Shown here one piece after another: positions 25,565-31,769 of a stretch of DNA of 31,769 bases. Position 1 is the stretch's first letter; each line of letters begins with the position of its first letter. The translations under genes were made by a program, and so were the position numbers. Source of the DNA: Elusimicrobiota bacterium (GTDB lineage Bacteria; Elusimicrobiota; Elusimicrobia; UBA1565; UBA9628); contig JAGWMT010000006.1 in NCBI GenBank assembly GCA_028871595.1, positions 1 to 31,769 of the forward strand. Direction: 5' to 3'. The notes under the pieces are model-generated. The model saw only the letters and a list, made by a program, of their open reading frames with translations. It was not told where the DNA came from and did not search any database.

Positions 25565-26914
25565 TCATCGTTCAGCCGCCTTGATCTCGGATTGCAGGCG
25601 GTTGATCAGTTCCAGGAAAAAAGGGTCCTCGTCTATTTTTTTCTCGATCTTCTTGCGCGCGTGAAGCACCGTGGAGTGGTCCTTGCCTCCGAACGCCCGT
25701 CCGATGTCCGTCGAGGACAGGTCGGTCATGACGCAGCAGAGGTACATGGCGACCTGGCGCGGCATCGCGATGGAGGCGGTGCGCTGGTGGCCCTTCAAGT
25801 CCTTCGCGTCCACCGAGTACTTGAGGGCGACGACGCGCTGGATCGTCTCGGCGCGCACGGGATTGGAATCGTCGCTGCTGATCGCGTCTTTCAGGATGTC
25901 GCGGGCGTCATCAACGGTCAGCGGAGCGCCGGTCATGGATTGGAAGGCCTTCAGCCGGATCAGCGAGCCCTCCAGCGAGCGCACGTTCGTCTTCACCGAG
26001 GACGCGACGAACAAGACGACGTCGTCGGGAACGGAGAAGCCCTCGAGCGCGGCTTTCTTGCGCAGGATGGCGATGCGGGTTTCCAGGTCCGGCGGCTTGA
26101 TGTCGGCGACGAAACCCCACTCCAGGCGCGAGATCAGCCGCTGCTCGAGAGGCGTCATCTCTTTCGGCGAGCGGTCCGAACTGACGACGATCTGCTTGCG
26201 CGAGTCGAAAAGAGAATTGAAGGTGTGGAAGAACTCCTGTTCCGACCGCTCCTTGGCGATCAGGAACTGGATGTCGTCGATCAGCAGGCAGTCGAGCGAG
26301 CGGTACCGGGCGCGGAAGGCGTCCAGCGCGTTGTTCTGCACGGCCCCGATGTATTCGTTGACGAACTGCTCGCTGGTGGTGTAAAGCACGCGCGCCTTCG
26401 GGTGCTGACGGCGCATCGCGTTGCCGATGGCGTGCATCAAGTGCGTTTTTCCCAGGCCGACGCCGCCGTAGATGACGTACGGATTGTACTGCGTGCCCGG
26501 GTTCTTCGCGATGGACTCCGCCGTCGCGCGCGCCAGCCGGTTCGACTCGCCGATGACGAAGTTCTCGAAGGTGTACCGCGGGTTCAGATCGGACAGCGCG
26601 AAATCGGATTGAGGCGACGCCTCCGGCACCGGATCGGAGGGGGGAAGGACACGCGTCAGATCCCGCTCCACGCGGAAGTCCAGGCCGACCTCGGAGCCGG
26701 CCACGTCGCGGAAAGCGGAGAGGATTTTCTTCTGGTAGCGGTCCTTGATCCCGTCGGAAAAGAATTTGTTCGGGACTTTGAGGGTCAGAACGCCGCCCTC
26801 CAAGGACACGGCCTCGGCGGGCTTCAACCAGAGGTCGGCGTTCTCATCGCCGATGTCGGCGCGCAACCGCGCCACGGCCTGAGTCCAGAGCTCAGCCGCG
26901 TCGGCGATCTTCAC
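25565..26914 (-). CDS. dnaA: Chromosomal replication initiator protein DnaA
   Basis: 449-aa initiator. Domain I spans about 1-90 (helicase/partner interaction), then a short Pro-rich linker. The AAA+ core begins LNPRYTFENFVIGESNRLA (110-128), with Walker A GGVGLGKTH (150-158) and Walker B LLIDDIQFL (210-218). The sensor region RLEWGFVADIKPPDLETR follows. The C-terminal DNA-binding domain carries the DnaA signature with RAFGGKDHSTVLHARKKI. The start is GTG, next to the DnaA-box palindrome upstream, so autoregulation is likely. No Shine-Dalgarno is visible. Orientation is away from the hpf operon, with the origin-like sequence between. Confidence 0.97.
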   Translation of the reverse strand: MKIADAAELWTQAVARLRADIGDENADLWLKPAEAVSLEGGVLTLKVPNKFFSDGIKDRYQKKILSAFRDVAGSEVGLDFRVERDLTRVLPPSDPVPEASPQSDFALSDLNPRYTFENFVIGESNRLARATAESIAKNPGTQYNPYVIYGGVGLGKTHLMHAIGNAMRRQHPKARVLYTTSEQFVNEYIGAVQNNALDAFRARYRSLDCLLIDDIQFLIAKERSEQEFFHTFNSLFDSRKQIVVSSDRSPKEMTPLEQRLISRLEWGFVADIKPPDLETRIAILRKKAALEGFSVPDDVVLFVASSVKTNVRSLEGSLIRLKAFQSMTGAPLTVDDARDILKDAISSDDSNPVRAETIQRVVALKYSVDAKDLKGHQRTASIAMPRQVAMYLCCVMTDLSSTDIGRAFGGKDHSTVLHARKKIEKKIDEDPFFLELINRLQSEIKAAER

Positions 26915-26929
26915 AGGATGTCCACATGG

Positions 26930-26990
26930 GTGGATAACTTGTTATCCACAGGTTAAATCTATATTTTTATTGATTTTTTTATGTTTAAGA
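26930..26990. other. Candidate oriC core: facing DnaA boxes plus AT-rich unwinding stretch
   Basis: GTGGATAAC (26930-26938) and GTTATCCAC (26941-26949) form a near-perfect 20-base palindrome of two face-to-face DnaA boxes. The right one extends to a perfect TTATCCACA (26942-26950), and a looser ATGTCCACA lies at 26918-26926. Directly beyond is about 40 bases of almost pure A/T (26951-26990), the most AT-rich tract in the window and a natural unwinding element. Genes run leftward from here for 13 kb and rightward on the other side, as expected at a bidirectional origin. The rest of the gap to hpf (to 27109) shows no convincing gene. Confidence 0.7.
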
Positions 26991-27109
26991 AGCTCCGGTG
27001 AATAAACCGCCGGAGGCGAGAGGAGCCATGCGCAACCGGACCCCCGTGCCGACCTTCATCCTAACTCATTTCTTCCTATACAGTCAACTGCCCCCGCGCG
27101 CTTCTCGCG

Positions 27110-27138
27110 TTGACAGGGGTATCGCCAAGCGCTAGAAT
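27110..27138 (+). promoter_or_regulatory. Near-consensus sigma-70 promoter of the hpf operon
   Basis: A perfect TTGACA (27110-27115) and TAGAAT (27133-27138) are exactly 17 bases apart. This is the strongest promoter seen in the window. The -10 ends nine bases before the hpf ATG, so the leader would be about 3 bases, with no ribosome binding site. Confidence 0.85.
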
Positions 27139-27147
27139 CCCTTCATC

Positions 27148-27672
27148 ATGGAGATCCAACTGACGGCCAAGCAGCTCAAGATCACGCCCGCGCTTCGGGA
27201 CTACGTTTCGCAGAAAATGGGGAAGGCCCAGAAATACTTCGACCACATCGTTTGGGGTCAGGCGTTTCTTTTCGTGGAGAAGCGCGCGCACAAGGCCGAG
27301 ATGATCGTCCACGCGCCGGGACAGACCTTCCGCGCGCTGGCGACCGCCGCGGACCTCTATTCGGCGATCGACCTGGCGTCCGACAAGATCGACGCTCAGC
27401 TCAAGAAGCACAAGGAGCGCGTGAAGACCCGCCATAAGGCGAAGACGTCCGAGACGATGTCCGAGGCGATTCCTCCGACGACCACGTCCTTCTCCGTCGT
27501 GCGCCAGCAGGTCATCGCCACTTCTCCGGAGCGCGCGATCGAGGAGTTGGAGTCCGCGGGGCATCAGTTCCTCGCCTACTTGGACCGCGACACCGACCAG
27601 ATCCACGTCGTCTTCCGGCGCAGCGACGAGTCCTTCGGGATCGTCCAGCCGGTGCGCAAAAACAAGCGCTGA
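27148..27672 (+). CDS. hpf: Ribosome hibernation promoting factor, long form
   Basis: 174-aa two-domain HPF. The N-terminal S30AE domain (1-100: MEIQLTAKQLKITPALRDYV, then AEMIVHAPGQTFRALATAAD, DLASDKIDAQLKKHKERV) binds the 30S decoding region. The linker is Ser/Thr-rich. The C-terminal dimerisation domain (115-170) carries the typical FLAYLDRDTDQIHVVFRRSD. Long HPF alone makes inactive 100S ribosome dimers in starvation. It heads the hpf-hprK-rapZ-PTS run and has a near-consensus promoter. The same grouping of hpf with hprK/ptsN and rapZ is common in proteobacterial rpoN loci, but no rpoN is here. Confidence 0.95.
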   Translation: MEIQLTAKQLKITPALRDYVSQKMGKAQKYFDHIVWGQAFLFVEKRAHKAEMIVHAPGQTFRALATAADLYSAIDLASDKIDAQLKKHKERVKTRHKAKTSETMSEAIPPTTTSFSVVRQQVIATSPERAIEELESAGHQFLAYLDRDTDQIHVVFRRSDESFGIVQPVRKNKR

Positions 27673-27675
27673 GGC

Positions 27676-28626
27676 GTGCAAGCCGCTGAACTCACCGTCG
27701 GCGACCTTCTCAAGGAGCAGGGAGAAAGACTCCGCCTGGAGCTGTTGTCCGGGGAAAAGTCCCTCGGGCGACGGGTCACCGTCGCCGACCTGAACCGGCC
27801 CGGCCTGGCCCTGTCCGGTTTCCTGGACCGCTTCCGGGCGGAGCGCGTGCAGGTCTTCGGCGCCGGCGAACAGGCGTACTGCGCCAAGGCCGACGCGAAG
27901 AAGCTGGCCGACGCCCTGTCGGCCATGATGACGGGCCCGGAGCTTCCGTGCGTGATCGTCACGCACAACGCGGCCATCCCGCCCGCGCTGACGCAGGCGT
28001 GCAAGAAGCACGGCGTGCCGCTGCTGCGCTCGGGCTATGACACCGCGACCTTGACCGGGGAGCTGTCCGAGGCCTTGGAGGCGCGGCTGGCGCCGACGGC
28101 CACCGTGCACGGCGTGCTGGTGGACGTGTACGGCCTGGGCGTCCTCATCCAGGGCGAGGCGGGCATAGGAAAGTCCGAGTGCGCGCTGGAACTGCTCAAG
28201 CGCGGTCACATTTTGGTCGCCGACGACGCGGTCCAGGTCCAGCATCGGCGCGGCGGCTATCTGCGCGGCTACTGCCCGGAACCGCTGCGCAACCACATGG
28301 AAGTCCGGGGCCTGGGCGTCATCGACGCCAAGCTGATGTTCGGCATCGGCGCGATCCTGGACCGCACCCGCATCGAGCTGGCCATCAAGCTGGAGCCGTG
28401 GAGCGAGCAGGCCAACGCGGACCGCACGGGCTTGGAGAACCGCAAGCTGGCGATCCTGGACGTCGAGATTCCCCTGATCCGCATCCCCGTCAGCCCGGGA
28501 CGCAACCTCGCCGTGCTCATCGAGGTGGCGGCGCTCAACCAGCGCCTTCGCTCGCAGGGCTATTTTTCGGCGGAGACGTTCAATAAGCGTCTCATCGAGA
28601 GGATGAAGGCCAAGGAGCGTTCGTGA
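27676..28626 (+). CDS. hprK: HPr kinase/phosphorylase
   Basis: 316-aa bifunctional enzyme that phosphorylates and dephosphorylates a serine of the PTS carrier HPr. The N-terminal domain (1-130) is of the DRTGG-like kind. The kinase core has the P-loop GEAGIGKSE (158-166; Glu replaces the more usual Asp), then LVADDAVQV, and the HprK signature MEVRGLGVIDAKLMFG. The C-terminal helix includes NQRLRSQGYFSAETFNKRLI. The start is GTG, only 3 bases after the hpf stop, with GAGG too close to be ideal, so coupling from hpf is likely. It overlaps rapZ (GTGA). With rapZ and the PTS genes it suggests carbon-state signalling. Confidence 0.94.
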   Translation: MQAAELTVGDLLKEQGERLRLELLSGEKSLGRRVTVADLNRPGLALSGFLDRFRAERVQVFGAGEQAYCAKADAKKLADALSAMMTGPELPCVIVTHNAAIPPALTQACKKHGVPLLRSGYDTATLTGELSEALEARLAPTATVHGVLVDVYGLGVLIQGEAGIGKSECALELLKRGHILVADDAVQVQHRRGGYLRGYCPEPLRNHMEVRGLGVIDAKLMFGIGAILDRTRIELAIKLEPWSEQANADRTGLENRKLAILDVEIPLIRIPVSPGRNLAVLIEVAALNQRLRSQGYFSAETFNKRLIERMKAKERS

Positions 28627-29504
28627 GCCGCCGCGGGAAGGGCCCGGCGGCCGCGGACCCGAAAAGAATCTTCGTCATCAGCGGAGTTTCCGGCGCCGGC
28701 AAGAGCCAGGCGCTGAAGGTGTTCGAGGACTTCGGCTGGTTCTGCGTGGACAACCTGCCGATCGCGCTGCTCGACGATTTCTCCCGCCACGTGCTGAAGT
28801 CCCCGTCCATCACGCGCGCGGCCCTGGGCATGGACGTCCGCGAGGGCCGCCTGCTGGCCATCCTTCCGCCGCTGCTGCGGGAGATGAAGGCGCACGGCCT
28901 GGACATCCGCGTGCTGTTCCTCGACGCGACGGACGAGTCCATCGTGAGGCGCTTCTCCGAGACGCGCCACCGCCATCCGCTGGGCGGCAAGATCGCCGAG
29001 GCGGTCAAGGCCGAGCGCCGTCTGCTCGCTCCGATCAAGGGCGCGGCGGACAAGGTCATCGACACCACGCACCTGTCCTTAGGGGAACTGAAGGAAAAAA
29101 TATCCGAGACGCTGGGGCTGAGGCGCACGCGCGAGATGACTCTGCAGATCGTCAGCTTCGGGTACAAGAACGGCGCGCCCATCGACGCGGACATCGTGAT
29201 GGACGTCCGCTTCCTGCCGAACCCGCACTACCAGCCGGCGCTGCGCCGCAAGACGGGGCTCGATGAGCCGGTGCAGCGCTACCTCCTCAAGCAGCCGATC
29301 GCCCGCCGGTTCCTCAAGGATTGGCTGAAGCTGATCACGGAGCTGCTGCCGCATTACGTCCGCGAGGGGAAATCCTACCTGACCATCGCCGTCGGCTGCA
29401 CGGGCGGCCAGCACCGGAGCGTCTTCTGCACCCGCTGGATGGCCCAGAAGCTGCGCAGCTCCGGCCACCCGGTCCAGGAATTCCACCGGGACATCTCGCG
29501 ATGA
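28623..29504 (+). CDS. rapZ: RapZ / YvcJ family nucleotide-binding regulator
   Basis: 293-aa P-loop protein with GVSGAGKS (21-28) and CVDNLP (41-46). RFSETRHRHPL comes near the middle. The C-terminal domain carries PNPHYQPALRRKTGLDEPV and VGCTGGQHRSV, the most conserved RapZ stretch. In E. coli RapZ guides RNase E to the sRNA GlmZ to tune amino-sugar synthesis; the Bacillus homologue hydrolyses nucleotides. Which role applies here is unknown. The N-terminus (MSRRGKGPAAADPK) is a short basic extension. GTG start overlapping the hprK stop; stop overlapping the IIA start. Position between hprK and the PTS genes is a known arrangement. Confidence 0.94.
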   Translation: MSRRGKGPAAADPKRIFVISGVSGAGKSQALKVFEDFGWFCVDNLPIALLDDFSRHVLKSPSITRAALGMDVREGRLLAILPPLLREMKAHGLDIRVLFLDATDESIVRRFSETRHRHPLGGKIAEAVKAERRLLAPIKGAADKVIDTTHLSLGELKEKISETLGLRRTREMTLQIVSFGYKNGAPIDADIVMDVRFLPNPHYQPALRRKTGLDEPVQRYLLKQPIARRFLKDWLKLITELLPHYVREGKSYLTIAVGCTGGQHRSVFCTRWMAQKLRSSGHPVQEFHRDISR

Positions 29505-29923
29505 TCAACTTCATCGTCGTCACCCACGGCGAATTCGGCGCCTACTTGGTGGAGGCGGCGGAGGGCATCGTCGGCCGCCAGGTCCACGGCGTGCGCGTCA
29601 TCGCCACCTCGTCGCGCCTGTCCGTTCCGGAGATCAAGCATAAGATCTCCCGCGCCCTGCGCGAGCTGGCCAACCCGGACGGCACCATCCTCTTCACCGA
29701 CATCCCGGGCGGGACGCCCAATAATCTGTCGTTCCCTTTGGTGAAAGACGCCCCCCGCACGGAAATGATCAGCGGCGTGAATTTGTACATGATGGTCTCC
29801 GCCTTCAGCCACCGCGATCGCCTCACCCTTGAGCGCCTGGTGGAGAAAATCGTCGTCGACGGGCAGAAATCCATCCGGGACGTGCGCGCGATGTTCCTGC
29901 TCGCCGCGGCGGGGGAGCGTTGA
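29501..29923 (+). CDS. PTS mannose-family IIA component
   Basis: 140-aa IIA of the mannose/sorbose PTS family. MINFIVVTHGEFGAYLVEAA holds the phosphorylatable His9, and TDIPGGTPNNLS (66-77) is the second conserved segment. It takes phosphate from HPr and passes it to IIB. The frame is open upstream, but the ATG overlapping the rapZ stop (ATGA) gives the correct N-terminus. It is a free-standing protein, unlike the IIA-IIB fusion of E. coli ManX. Stop overlaps the IIB start (TGATG). Confidence 0.92.
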   Translation: MINFIVVTHGEFGAYLVEAAEGIVGRQVHGVRVIATSSRLSVPEIKHKISRALRELANPDGTILFTDIPGGTPNNLSFPLVKDAPRTEMISGVNLYMMVSAFSHRDRLTLERLVEKIVVDGQKSIRDVRAMFLLAAAGER

Positions 29924-30405
29924 TGCCGATCGTTCTCCTGCGGATCGACGACCGGCTGATTCACGGGCAAGTGGTCGAAGGCTGGCTTCCGCGGCTGGAC
30001 GTGGATATGGTCGTCGTCGCGTCCGACGCGGCCGCGTCGGACCCGGTCCAGACCGCGCTGATGAAGATGGCGCTCCCCCCGGAAATCGGGCTGAGCGTGC
30101 TGTCCGTCGCCGACGCCCCGGGAGCGCTGGCCGCGCCGCAGGCCGCCGCGCGCCGCGTCCTGATCCTGGTCCCGGGGCCGGAGGAAGCCCTGGCCCTTTT
30201 GGAGCACGGCGTGGCCGTGGACCGCGTCAACGTGGGGGGGCTGCACTTCACCGTCGGCAAGGTGCAGCTCGGCCGCGCGCTGTTTTTGAGCGAGAAAGAC
30301 AAAGGCGCCCTGCGCGCGATCGCGGCGCGGGGCGTGCGCCTGGAAGGCCGCCCGTTGCCGGCCGATCCCGAGGAAAATCTGGCGTCCATGCTGGGGTGCG
30401 CGTGA
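29923..30405 (+). CDS. PTS mannose-family IIB component
   Basis: 160-aa IIB. MPIVLLRIDDRLIHGQVVEGW carries the phosphorylated His in LIHGQ (about 14), followed by VVASDAAASDPVQTALMKMA and the conserved NVGGLHFTVGK (103-113). The ATG shares its first base with the IIA stop and follows a GGGGGAG site, so I prefer it over the TTG one codon earlier. It would phosphorylate incoming sugar at IIC/IID. Complete length; no fusion. Confidence 0.92.
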   Translation: MPIVLLRIDDRLIHGQVVEGWLPRLDVDMVVVASDAAASDPVQTALMKMALPPEIGLSVLSVADAPGALAAPQAAARRVLILVPGPEEALALLEHGVAVDRVNVGGLHFTVGKVQLGRALFLSEKDKGALRAIAARGVRLEGRPLPADPEENLASMLGCA

Positions 30406-31013
30406 CCGCCCTGCTCGGCGAGGCGGCGGGAGCGATCGCGCTCCTGGAATTGGACGCGGCCGCGGTCGGCCCGCTCCTTCTGTCGCGCCCGTTCGTGGTC
30501 GGCCCGCTCGTCGGCTGGGCCTGCGGCGACCCGTGGACCGGCGCGGCGCTGGGCGCGATCTTCGAGACGCTGACCCTCGAGGAGCTTCCGCTGGGCGGCT
30601 GCCTGGATTTTTCCGCGCCGGTCGCGGCCGGAACCGCCGCGTTTCTGGCCTCGGTCCACGGCGGGCTTCCCGGCGAGGCCGCCTTTCCGGCGGGGCTGGC
30701 GGCGGGCTGGGCGCACGCGCGCTTGGAGAGCCGTCTGCGGCGCGGGCGCGGGTACCACGCGCGCCGTTTGGAGGCCGCCGTGGCGGAAGGAAGGACGCCG
30801 CGCTACGGGGCCGAAATCGCGGAGGCGCTCCTGTTGCAGGCCGCCGCGACGTTCGCCTTGACGCTGGCGGTGCTGACCCTGGCCGCCCCGGCGCTCGACC
30901 GGATTTGGCCGTTGCTGCCCGAGTTCGTCCGGGCGGGAGCGCGCGCCGCCTACCTGGCCGCGCCGTGGATCGGCGGAGGCAGCCTGGCCGCGTCGCTCTG
31001 GAGGCGCTCATGA
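30402..31013 (+). CDS. PTS mannose-family IIC-like membrane component
   Basis: 203-aa hydrophobic protein starting at a GTG that overlaps the IIB stop (GTGA). VGPLLLSRPFVVGPLVGWACG, then GAALGAIFETLTLEELPLGG and DFSAPVAAGTAAFLAS match the IIC (sorbose-type) family, where a glutamate in the IFE segment is conserved. Several membrane helices are visible, with basic loops RLESRLRRGRGYHARR between. Known IIC proteins are about 240-270 aa, so this one is short and diverged. It may still be a transporter with IID, or may have shifted to a regulatory use. Confidence 0.8.
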   Translation: MTALLGEAAGAIALLELDAAAVGPLLLSRPFVVGPLVGWACGDPWTGAALGAIFETLTLEELPLGGCLDFSAPVAAGTAAFLASVHGGLPGEAAFPAGLAAGWAHARLESRLRRGRGYHARRLEAAVAEGRTPRYGAEIAEALLLQAAATFALTLAVLTLAAPALDRIWPLLPEFVRAGARAAYLAAPWIGGGSLAASLWRRS

Positions 31014-31769
31014 CCGCCGGCGCCTCCCTGCGTCGAAGCCTGTTCGCCCGCTCCTTCCTGCTCCAGGCGGGCTTCGGCGACGAGCGTCGCCAGGGCCTGG
31101 GCTTCGCGTTCGCGCTGGATCCGGCTCTGCGCCTCGCGTACGCCGGAGATTCCGCCGGCCTGGCCGCGGCGCGCCTGCGGCACCTGGAACCGTTCAACGC
31201 CCAACCCTATGCGGCGGCGCTACCCCTGGGAGCGGCCGCGGCCCTGGAGCTTCGCGCCGCCGCGGGCCTGCCCGCGCTGGCGCCGCGCGCCGTCGCGCTG
31301 AAGGCGGCCCTGGGCGCGGCTTTGTCCGGGTCGGCGGACGCGTTCTTCTGGGGAGCCCTGCGCCCCTTGGCCGGGGGCGTCGCCGTGGGCGTCGCGGTCC
31401 TGTTCTGGCGGCTGCGTCTGGCTCATCCGTGCGCGACCGGGGTCGCCGCCGGCCTCCTGACCTTCAACGTTCCCGCCGTCGCCGCGCGCTTGGCGGGCGT
31501 GAGCCGCGGGCTGGACGGCGGAGAGGCCGCCGCCCTGGACGCCGCCCGGCTTCCGGTCCAAGCGTGGATCCGAGGCGTCCGCCGAGGCGCCGTCGTCGCG
31601 ATCGTGGCGACGGCTTGGCTGGCGCTCGGTCATCCGGAGATTCCGCTGCATGCGTCCGCGGCCGTCGCCTTCGCCGCGGGCGCGGGCCTGTCGCGCTTCA
31701 CCGGCGGACCCATGCGCCTGCTGGCGGCGGCTTTCGCCGCGGGCGCCGTCGCCGCGCTGGCGGGGTGGA
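31010..31769 (+). CDS. PTS mannose-family IID component (cut by window end)
   Basis: The first 253 codons are in the window; no stop is reached. The N-terminal part (LFARSFLLQAGFGDERRQG) and the stretch RLRHLEPFNAQPYAAALPLG (56-75) are IID hallmarks (the mannose family has RHLEFFNTHP-like). AALGAALSGSADAFFWGALR (105-124) is also conserved. Helices at about 126-145 and further on predict a membrane protein. ATG overlaps the IIC stop (ATGA). The sequence is extremely GC- and Ala-rich. HPr and enzyme I genes would be expected further right. Confidence 0.82.
   Translation, partial: MTAGASLRRSLFARSFLLQAGFGDERRQGLGFAFALDPALRLAYAGDSAGLAAARLRHLEPFNAQPYAAALPLGAAAALELRAAAGLPALAPRAVALKAALGAALSGSADAFFWGALRPLAGGVAVGVAVLFWRLRLAHPCATGVAAGLLTFNVPAVAARLAGVSRGLDGGEAAALDAARLPVQAWIRGVRRGAVVAIVATAWLALGHPEIPLHASAAVAFAAGAGLSRFTGGPMRLLAAAFAAGAVAALAGW

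Noticed and set aside
26992..27016. CTCCGG...CCGGAG inverted repeat between dnaA and hpf as a terminator
   Set aside because: No T-run follows on either strand, and the flanking genes diverge, so no terminator is needed. It could be part of the origin.
27028..27135. A 35-codon ORF between dnaA and hpf (MRNRTPVPTF...), preceded by AGGAG
   Set aside because: The AGGAG is only two bases from the ATG, the stop lies inside the hpf -10 box, and the product does not match ribosomal protein L34, which is often found next to dnaA. Probably chance.

Overview
The window is GC-rich bacterial chromosome around a replication origin. Gene content and order (dnaA, dnaN, a DUF721/DciA gene, gyrB, gyrA, parAB, hpf-hprK-rapZ-mannose-type PTS), many short exported proteins of no known family, and a mix of unusual polyamine enzymes fit a free-living member of a deep-branching Gram-negative-type phylum. 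Elusimicrobiota is my best guess, but no rRNA or other decisive marker is present, so this is tentative. No tRNA, rRNA, CRISPR array, insertion sequence or prophage is visible. Genes are packed tightly, with many ATGA/GTGA/TAATG stop-start overlaps.

Region 1 (1-8.5 kb) looks metabolic. A leftward group holds an SDR oxidoreductase, an aldehyde dehydrogenase and the N-terminus of an ABC transporter. Two leftward proteins lie beside it: a 102-aa unknown and an exported HAD-fold protein with an eroded active site. Rightward runs a deoxyhypusine-synthase-like gene (speY type), a histone-deacetylase/acetylpolyamine-amidohydrolase family gene and an agmatinase-family gene. A glutamine synthetase-like enzyme converges on them. 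Together these suggest agmatine/polyamine synthesis and turnover, with a likely product of homospermidine or a guanidino derivative.

Region 2 (8.5-13.9 kb, rightward) carries parA-parB, an exported unknown, asd (aspartate-semialdehyde dehydrogenase) and two more exported unknowns. Region 3 (13.9-26.9 kb, all leftward) reads from the origin as dnaA, dnaN, dciA-like, gyrB, an MNT/HEPN pair plus a 54-codon ORF, gyrA, an exported unknown, serS, mazG, a eukaryotic-class S-adenosylmethionine decarboxylase and spermidine synthase. The MNT/HEPN cassette sits between gyrB and gyrA, with every stop overlapping the next start.

Region 4 (26.9-31.8 kb, rightward) starts at the origin-like intergenic region with hpf (ribosome hibernation), followed by hprK, rapZ and mannose-family PTS genes IIA, IIB, IIC and IID (the last cut by the window end). 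This looks like a carbon/stress signalling operon. DnaA boxes flank dnaA on both sides, and gene direction switches at the dnaA-hpf gap, so oriC most likely lies there or in the dnaA-dnaN gap. Several promoters place the -10 box only six to nine bases before the ATG with no Shine-Dalgarno, which suggests leaderless mRNAs.
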